DNA from: JAXMBN01 sp046349875
Lineage (GTDB): Bacteria > Planctomycetota > Planctomycetia > Pirellulales > Pirellulaceae
DNA length: 64,000 bases
Direction of reading: 5' to 3'
Assembly: GCA_046349875.1 (NCBI GenBank)
Contig: JAXMBN010000030.1
Span: 11,615 to 75,614 of the forward strand
Below the pieces are notes generated by a model that was given only the letters and a program-made list of their open reading frames with translations, ran no database searches and had not been told where the DNA came from. This document shows, piece after piece, positions 58,717-64,000 of this stretch (positions are counted from its first letter, which is position 1; each line of letters starts with the position of its first letter). The translations under genes and the position numbers were made by a program.

Positions 58717-60318
58717 ATGACTCTCCCCCTTCTTCGTCCATCACAGGAGGGGGTTTTCTACGCAAACTCTGGAAAATTTTACGAAATCGGAACGGTTTTT
58801 CCGCATGTTGATTTTCTGAAACCTAGTCTTCAGCGTCGGCTCCCAAAACCACCCCTACAAATGGGTGAAAATCGATCCAAAACGAGTCTTCGTGAGATGG
58901 TTGCAGCAAAAAAAGAACACCTTGTCCTTATCGACGATGACCGCTGGCTTCTGGAGTCAATGACTCAATGGCTGCATTCCGAGGGGTTTGAAGTCACCCC
59001 TTTTTCTTCCTGCAAAAAGGCCAAACAGTTTCTATCCAAGAGTCGCGGTTTCGATCTGATCCTCTGTGATCTTCGACTTGAGGACGGGGATGGCATGGAG
59101 ATTCTACGCATGATGCGCAAGATTTCTCCAGATATCCCTTTCTTGATGATGTCGGGCTACGCTGGACCCGAAACGGCTGCCGAAGTGGTGACTGCAGGTG
59201 GCTTCGATCTCTTATCGAAACCCATTATCGATCAAGAGCTGATGCACGCTCTTCGCCGTGCCCTCGACCAAAGAAAAATCGCCGAAGAAAACGTTCGGCT
59301 CAAAGCAGCGCTCGATCGCCGCTTTGGCCTCGAGAGCATCCTAAGCCACGATTCGCGCATGCAACGGATTTTCGAAACCATCGATAGCGTCGCCGATGCT
59401 CGTGCCAACATCCTGATCACGGGCGAGAATGGTACCGGAAAGAGCATGATCGCTCGCGCCATCCATCAACGCTCCAATCGCCGTAGCGGCCCCTTCGTCG
59501 AGGTCGCTTGCGGAGCATTGCCCGATACACTTCTCGAAAGCGAACTGTTTGGGCACGTAGCAGGTGCGTTCACCGGCGCAACCCACAACAAAGTTGGAAA
59601 ATTTCAACAAGCCGATCATGGCACGCTCTTTCTAGATGAGATTGGTACGGCCACTCCTTCGCTGCAAGTGAAGCTCCTTCGCGTACTCCAAGAACTGCAA
59701 TTCGAAGCGGTCGGTAGCAATGAAACCGTTTCGGTCGATACCCGCGTCATTCTGGCCACCAATGAAGACCTTCTCAAAGCTGTTCATGAAGGCCGCTTTC
59801 GACAAGACCTTTACTATCGCGTCAATGTGATTCATCTCGAACTCCCAAGCCTTCGCGAACGAGTCGACGATATTCCCATTCTCGTCGAACACTTCTTGCA
59901 AGTTGCAATGCAAGAATTCGGTCGAGAAGTAGATGGACTTACGCCTCAAGCGATGGAAGCTATGCGTTCTTATCGTTGGCCAGGCAATGTTCGCGAACTC
60001 GAGAACGCCGTTCAACGAGCCGTATTGCTTTGCAAAAATCGCTGGATCGATCTTCAGCACTTACCTTCTACCATCGTTGCAAAGTCTACAAGCTTTTCCC
60101 CGACCGTGAGCTCCTCTCCGTCTTGGTCTGCTGCGCAACAAACTCTGCGGGAAGCTCTCGAAGGCCCCGAACGGCAGATCATTCTGGAAGCTCTTAAAGT
60201 CAATCAATGGAATCGCATTGTGACAGCGGATAAGCTTGGCATCAATCGAACCACGCTTTACAAGAAGATGAAGAAACTGGGGCTCGATGATCTATGCCCA
60301 GCCGGCAAAGATGATTAG
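58717..60318 (+). CDS. NtrC-family sigma-54-dependent response regulator
   Basis: A 533-codon regulator that activates sigma-54 promoters. REC domain with phosphoacceptor Asp118 in LILCDLRLEDGDG (long numbering); AAA+ domain with Walker A ITGENGTGKSMIA near 235; GAFTGA at 283-288, which contacts sigma-54; GTLFLDEIG (Walker B) near 307; and a C-terminal Fis-type HTH ITADKLGINRTTLYKKMKKLGL near 505. The true start is uncertain: the ORF opens 60 codons before the REC core, and ATG 58861 or 58897 (MVAAKKEHLVLIDDD) match homologues better; none has a strong ribosome site. Cytosolic. Its partner kinase is not in the window. Confidence 0.93.
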   Translation: MTLPLLRPSQEGVFYANSGKFYEIGTVFPHVDFLKPSLQRRLPKPPLQMGENRSKTSLREMVAAKKEHLVLIDDDRWLLESMTQWLHSEGFEVTPFSSCKKAKQFLSKSRGFDLILCDLRLEDGDGMEILRMMRKISPDIPFLMMSGYAGPETAAEVVTAGGFDLLSKPIIDQELMHALRRALDQRKIAEENVRLKAALDRRFGLESILSHDSRMQRIFETIDSVADARANILITGENGTGKSMIARAIHQRSNRRSGPFVEVACGALPDTLLESELFGHVAGAFTGATHNKVGKFQQADHGTLFLDEIGTATPSLQVKLLRVLQELQFEAVGSNETVSVDTRVILATNEDLLKAVHEGRFRQDLYYRVNVIHLELPSLRERVDDIPILVEHFLQVAMQEFGREVDGLTPQAMEAMRSYRWPGNVRELENAVQRAVLLCKNRWIDLQHLPSTIVAKSTSFSPTVSSSPSWSAAQQTLREALEGPERQIILEALKVNQWNRIVTADKLGINRTTLYKKMKKLGLDDLCPAGKDD

Positions 60319-60654
60319 CTTATTGATTGCGATGCACGCCCAACGAGCATTTCCCTCGTTGGGTACAGTCAGCATCCTTCGCATCGAAGCTAATCCTACC
60401 TCTAGGCCATGTACCGTTTCTCCATTGGAAAACGTCTAAGCATAACGGTATTCATTGCGATCTTGTCAGGCGTCGCAGCGGCACGAACCGATCTCGCAGC
60501 CTTGATCGCTCTTTTTGCAACCGTGCTGAGACTTCTCTACATTCAACTCCATCGCTCGGGTCCCAACGATTATCCTTGACCTCGGTGGAAGATGGTCCGT
60601 GCACGATCATGATCGCATTTGTATTCGCGGGATGCGATATTTGATTGCGTTATC
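60319..60654. other. Intergenic stretch downstream of the sigma-54 regulator
   Basis: About 335 nt. It holds an inverted repeat CCCAACGAG/CTCGTTGGG (60339-60347 with 60355-60363), a possible weak terminator without a T run, and one small open frame at 60409-60579 listed separately. I see nothing else. Confidence 0.5.
60409..60579 (+). CDS. Possible small membrane protein
   Basis: A 56-codon frame: a basic N-terminus (MYRFSIGKRLSITVF) followed by one or two hydrophobic stretches (IAILSGVAAA, LAALIALFATVLRLLYI). The pattern fits a small membrane protein, but there is no family match, no strong ribosome site and no close operon partner. Confidence 0.3.
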   Translation: MYRFSIGKRLSITVFIAILSGVAAARTDLAALIALFATVLRLLYIQLHRSGPNDYP

Positions 60655-61101
60655 TCAAAGCAAAAAGAAGGTAAGCAAGAAAATCTGAAAGGTGGCCACG
60701 GCCACGGATGCGATGACGGCCCAGTCGCGCTTGATCAACGAGAGTCCCTGCAGGATCATGACTACCACTAAGGTGCCCAAGAACTTGCAACTTGAAAACA
60801 ATGCAACGGGCTCCAAGTCGTGAACCTGACCACTGTTCAGTCGCATGATGGCTCGACCGATTGGGTTCTGCTCATACATATCCAACGATGCGGCATACTT
60901 AATCGTCAGGAAGAGATCATACGCTGCCACTGCAGCGATGGTCCAAATCGAAATCGCAATGATGAACCGATGAAACTTCTTGGTTCGCTGCGCAACGTCG
61001 GGTAGCACTCCCAACAATACTGGAATGTGATTTCTTAAGGTCTCTCTGCCAATCTCTGCAACGCGATACGTCGCGTCGGTTTTCTTCTGAGGTGCGAACA
61101 T
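60655..61101 (-). CDS. Small membrane protein of unknown function
   Basis: A 148-residue protein with about three or four membrane helices: FIIAISIWTIAAVAAYDLFLTI, LFSSCKFLGTLVVVMILQGLSL and IASVAVATFQIFLLTFFLL. The ATG at 61101 (MFAPQKKTDATYRV) has GGAAAGGA a few bases upstream; the longer frame to 61158 is less likely. The N-terminal 40 residues are polar and basic. No family recognised. Confidence 0.65.
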   Translation of the reverse strand: MFAPQKKTDATYRVAEIGRETLRNHIPVLLGVLPDVAQRTKKFHRFIIAISIWTIAAVAAYDLFLTIKYAASLDMYEQNPIGRAIMRLNSGQVHDLEPVALFSSCKFLGTLVVVMILQGLSLIKRDWAVIASVAVATFQIFLLTFFLL

Positions 61102-61396
61102 GATTGATCCTTTCCGCAAATCCAGAAAGAGTCTTTCGCAAGCCACGTGCCAATTCACGACAATGGTCCGATTTCTGCCAATGGGTCGAATTCCGCCTCA
61201 TCCGGTGAAGCTATGGTCCTAATCGAATCCCCATGCACGAAACGTGATAGCATTGCCGCGAACACCATGCTCAAAGTGCAAGCATGGCCGCTTAGTTTTA
61301 CGACAGCTCGCAATACCATTGGCATCAAATGCCGCACCTCCCTATCAGAAGGCTTGAAAAAGATGGGTTGCGAGCTAGTTATGGACTAGGAAAGAT
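61102..61396. other. Intergenic region downstream of lpxK
   Basis: About 295 nt. Overlapping short frames on both strands (plus 61222-61389, minus 61155-61337) have no family signal and no good ribosome site, so I do not call either one. Confidence 0.4.
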
Positions 61397-62533
61397 CTAG
61401 GGGCTTGTGGTCGGACCCCAAGCATCATGTGCTGAATCCTTTTGCATGATGCTTTGCACGATCTCTTGAAGCCGATCCTCTAAAGCTTCTCTACCACTGC
61501 GGATATTCAACTCGATCTGCAATGACCATAAGGGAGTTCTCCCCAAACGATCGACTCCGATTTTGGATGCATCCTTGCCCGTGCAAATCAAGGCATCGAG
61601 TCCACTCAAGGCCTCGGCCCGTTCTCGCAAGTGAGTCAAATCTTCGGCGCGATAGGGATGATGATCCGGGAAGGCATGTCGTTCAAGGATCTGCGCTTCC
61701 AATCCGCGAAGCGTTTCAAAAAAACCGGTTGGATTCCCTAACCCACAGAAGGCGAAGACTTTTTTGCTGGCTATCCATTCCAAGGGTTTGGTTTCACCTG
61801 AATGATTGACCAAGTGCACAGGCCGATGCTCGGTCTCGACCCAAGCCGCTTTGGGTGCATAGAGTTGAACACGATTGCGTATACGTGCCAAACTTTGCGA
61901 ATCTACCTGATCGGCTCGCGTCACCAAAACAACATCAACCCTCCGAAGCGACCGTATGGGCTCACGCAACAATCCTCGCGGTAAAAGGTGTTCGTAACCG
62001 AACGGAAGCAGGGCATCGATCAGTACGATATTGAGATCGCGGTGCAGTTTACGATGCTGAAATGCATCGTCCAGTACGATCAACTGCGTTTCTAATTCTT
62101 CCGTTGCCACTTGAGCCGAAGCGATGCGGTCGGGGTTTTGCAAATGAGGCACATCAGGTAGCCGTAACTCCATCTCCTTGGCTTCATCATTGACATCGGC
62201 TTCGCCGGCCCCGTAACCGCGACTCAAGATGGAAACACGAATGTCCTTTTCTCGAAACCATCGCGCGATCCACATGACCGCTGGTGTCTTACCGGTACCA
62301 CCAACCGTTAGATTTCCAACCGAGATGACAGGCACTGCAACTTGCGTTACCGATAACCAACGTCGATCGTAGGCCCAATTCCTCAGAGCAACGACCATAC
62401 CATAGGGTTGGCTTAGCCACCAAAGAAAAGTTTGTGACATCCATCCGCTAAAGCCTGGCCTAGGATGGCTCATCACACTCTTGATGCGTTCGACCCAATG
62501 GGTCGGCGAGCTAGGCATTCGAAGAAACCGCAT
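61397..62533 (-). CDS. lpxK: Tetraacyldisaccharide 4'-kinase
   Basis: Phosphorylates the 4' position of the lipid A disaccharide in lipopolysaccharide synthesis, at the inner membrane. The protein is about 378 residues. The Walker A loop GNLTVGGTGKTP lies near 73-84, after an N-terminal membrane-proximal stretch (FLWWLSQPYGMVVALRNWAYD). Later motifs are LSRGYG, LIVLDDAFQHRKLHRDLNIVLIDA and FCGLGNPTGFFETL. All are standard LpxK. The start is unclear: ATG 62533, TTG 62551 and ATG 62518 are all possible, and each overlaps the end of the upstream DUF2237 gene, so translation is coupled. LpxK implies that lipid A is made. Confidence 0.92.
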   Translation of the reverse strand: MRFLRMPSSPTHWVERIKSVMSHPRPGFSGWMSQTFLWWLSQPYGMVVALRNWAYDRRWLSVTQVAVPVISVGNLTVGGTGKTPAVMWIARWFREKDIRVSILSRGYGAGEADVNDEAKEMELRLPDVPHLQNPDRIASAQVATEELETQLIVLDDAFQHRKLHRDLNIVLIDALLPFGYEHLLPRGLLREPIRSLRRVDVVLVTRADQVDSQSLARIRNRVQLYAPKAAWVETEHRPVHLVNHSGETKPLEWIASKKVFAFCGLGNPTGFFETLRGLEAQILERHAFPDHHPYRAEDLTHLRERAEALSGLDALICTGKDASKIGVDRLGRTPLWSLQIELNIRSGREALEDRLQEIVQSIMQKDSAHDAWGPTTSP

Positions 62534-62885
62534 GCCGTTTGAGATCTTCAAAGTCGACGAACTCGAGTGTCGACATATGGGTTGCTTCTAAAACCACAGC
62601 AGGTGCCATCCCCGCTTCCAGTGCTTCTTTCCATCGCAATACGCACAAACACCAACGATCCCCTTCCTTCAAACCTGGGAACTGGTACTCGGGAATCGGA
62701 GTCGATAGATCGTTCCCTCGCGATTGAGAAAACTCCAGAAAGGAATCGGTCATTTGAGCACAGACCAAATGCAAGCCATGATCGGTTGCTCCATGCTGGC
62801 AACAGCCATCACGGAAATAACCTGTCATGGGATCGCAACTGCACGTTTGCAGTTCTGTCCCCAATACATTCTTGGCTTTTGCCAT
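62511..62885 (-). CDS. DUF2237 family protein
   Basis: A 124-residue small protein. The signature of DUF2237 is plain: NVLGTELQTCSCDPMTGYFRDGCC near the start, HLVCAQMTDSFLEFS, and LKEGDRWCLCVLRWKEALEAGMAPAVVLEATH. The conserved Cys in CSCDPMTGYFRDGCC may bind metal. Function unknown. The end overlaps the start of lpxK. Confidence 0.88.
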   Translation of the reverse strand: MAKAKNVLGTELQTCSCDPMTGYFRDGCCQHGATDHGLHLVCAQMTDSFLEFSQSRGNDLSTPIPEYQFPGLKEGDRWCLCVLRWKEALEAGMAPAVVLEATHMSTLEFVDFEDLKRHAVSSNA

Positions 62886-62948
62886 TTCCTATTCCTTCGT
62901 TTGGATAGAGAGACACGCTGAAACCGAATCGTTTGGCCAGCGGCCGTT

Positions 62949-63848
62949 CTAACTCCACTTCAAGGTGTGTGTTTCGCCATTCTTCGACTGGTCACCCGCC
63001 ACGGCATGCAGCTTCAGCGTCATACCACCTGCCATCGTCTCGCATTCAATCCATCCAACGGGCTCTTTGTCGCTAAAGTTATAGCCTATCGCCGGGATGT
63101 TGACCAAGTACAAGCCACCATCTTGCTTAACGTGGTACTGATGAGAATGTCCATAAAAGATCGCCTTCACATGAGGTGCCGCCTTCACAAGACTTAGAAG
63201 GAGGCCCGCGTCCACCAGCTCGCCATCATTGTCTCCCAGCGTATGATGCACCAAGATCCACAATGGCTTATCACTCGACTTCTTGAGATACTCGGCCATC
63301 CACTGACGCTGAGCTTTTCCTAATTGTCCGGCCGCTTTATTGACGTACATCAAGGAATCGAGCACAAGCCATCGGCCATGGGCAGTATCAACGATCGTGA
63401 CGTGCTTGTTGGCCCCTTTGACTTCGTCTGCATAAACGGGTGAAAAAACTTTTCGAAAGACGTCGCGGTCGTCATGATTGCCAAGCCCGATCGTGATCGG
63501 GCAGTGCTTGGCAAGTGGTTGGAGCAACTTTTGAAGATGAAGGTAATCTTCTTGCTTCCCGTCCAACCGAGCAGCATCTCCATTGATAAAGGCCATATCA
63601 AAGGGATAGTCGCAAATATCCTGAATCACGGCCTGCAAATTTGTGGCCGGAAAGAAACCGCGATAGGTCTCCTTGGGATCTTCCGCAATGTGCGTATCCG
63701 AACAGAGCGCAAAGCGATTCGTAGCAGCTTCGCCTGCGAATCCACGGGCTGCAGCGTAATATGGAACCCATGCTCCCGCGACCCAAGCCGACGTCAAACG
63801 CAAAAAGGATTGACGGCTCATTTCGGTCGAATTCATCCAACCCGGCAT
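62949..63848 (-). CDS. Exported metallophosphoesterase (calcineurin-like)
   Basis: A 299-residue phosphoesterase with the two-metal motif set: FALCSDTHIAE (Asp, His) near 46, INGDAARLDG near 86, GLGNHDDRDVF (Asn-His) near 121, LVHHTLGDNDG near 199 and GHSHQYHV near 234. The ATG at 63846-63848 has GAGGGAGAAGAGG just upstream. The leader MSRQSFLRLTSAWVAGAWVPYY with RQSF looks like a Tat-type or Sec signal, so export is probable. The phosphate-ester substrate is unknown. It is the last complete gene in the window. Confidence 0.88.
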   Translation of the reverse strand: MPGWMNSTEMSRQSFLRLTSAWVAGAWVPYYAAARGFAGEAATNRFALCSDTHIAEDPKETYRGFFPATNLQAVIQDICDYPFDMAFINGDAARLDGKQEDYLHLQKLLQPLAKHCPITIGLGNHDDRDVFRKVFSPVYADEVKGANKHVTIVDTAHGRWLVLDSLMYVNKAAGQLGKAQRQWMAEYLKKSSDKPLWILVHHTLGDNDGELVDAGLLLSLVKAAPHVKAIFYGHSHQYHVKQDGGLYLVNIPAIGYNFSDKEPVGWIECETMAGGMTLKLHAVAGDQSKNGETHTLKWS

Positions 63849-64000
63849 AACCTCTTCTCCCTCATTCTGACAAACGCAAAGTTGCAAGAGTGCTTCGCGG
63901 CACGGCCATCTGGTGTTACAAATATCCGACTATAGCACGAAATGCTAGTGGATACGTCGAATTGGATACGAGCAGAGAGGATCGCAATTGACTGAGACAA

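Overview
The window reads as a chromosomal segment of a planctomycete, most likely family Pirellulaceae. The supporting signs are the DUF1549/DUF1553 + DUF1501 + pre-peptidase (PPC) gene trio, a PVC-type CxxCH haem protein, a secreted protein with an N-terminal LEDRKLL (LEPR-like) motif and dockerin repeats, a CTPSR sulfatase, methanopterin-linked C1 genes (fhcA, fhcD, fhcC), many PQQ/TPR/lipoprotein genes, and a mid-range GC content. lpxK fits an organism that makes lipid A. I saw no rRNA, tRNA, CRISPR array, insertion sequence or prophage.

Layout. 0.1-6.3 kb: a DUF2617 protein, then a glycogen/sugar-phosphate block (glgA, a galT-type uridylyltransferase, a GH57 glucanotransferase/amylase). 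6.8-12.1 kb: secreted DUF1549/DUF1553, DUF1501 and PPC genes. 12.2-17.8 kb: speA, an unidentified gene, a DUF692 iron-dependent oxidase paired with a membrane protein carrying an eight-cysteine Gly/Cys tail, and a PfkB kinase. 17.9-24.2 kb: YheT-type hydrolase, pgi, proS, a lipoprotein and superoxide dismutase. 24.3-29.9 kb: a minus-strand run of a short SecA, an exosortase-like membrane protein and a TPR protein. 30.2-35.4 kb: a FAD/Fe-S oxidoreductase fusion, ruvB and an amidohydrolase. 35.7-39.1 kb: fhcA-fhcD-fhcC. 39.1-41.5 kb: a small membrane protein and a repeat-rich lipoprotein. 41.6-49.9 kb: the CxxCH protein, the dockerin protein, lhgO and a hypothetical. 49.9-56.3 kb: nitrilase, cupin, MFS and sulfatase genes, then an ECF sigma/anti-sigma pair. 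56.5-64 kb: a PQQ propeller protein, two response regulators, small membrane proteins, lpxK, DUF2237 and a metallophosphoesterase.

Sequence quality matters here. Between about 9.1 and 17.45 kb every gene on both strands is cut by many small indels, although the encoded families stay clearly recognisable, and a run of 13 G plus 49 T interrupts one of them. A second cluster at 38.0-41.1 kb affects fhcD, fhcC and the lipoprotein, and a single indel hits a response regulator near 57.93 kb. The simplest reading is poor local consensus (draft genome or MAG), not gene decay. I give reconstructed gene limits for these loci and mark them as disrupted.

The two most interesting systems are the DUF692 + Gly/Cys-tail membrane protein pair, which looks like a peptide-modification module, and the exosortase-like protein with its TPR partner, in which the expected catalytic Cys and Arg positions are replaced.
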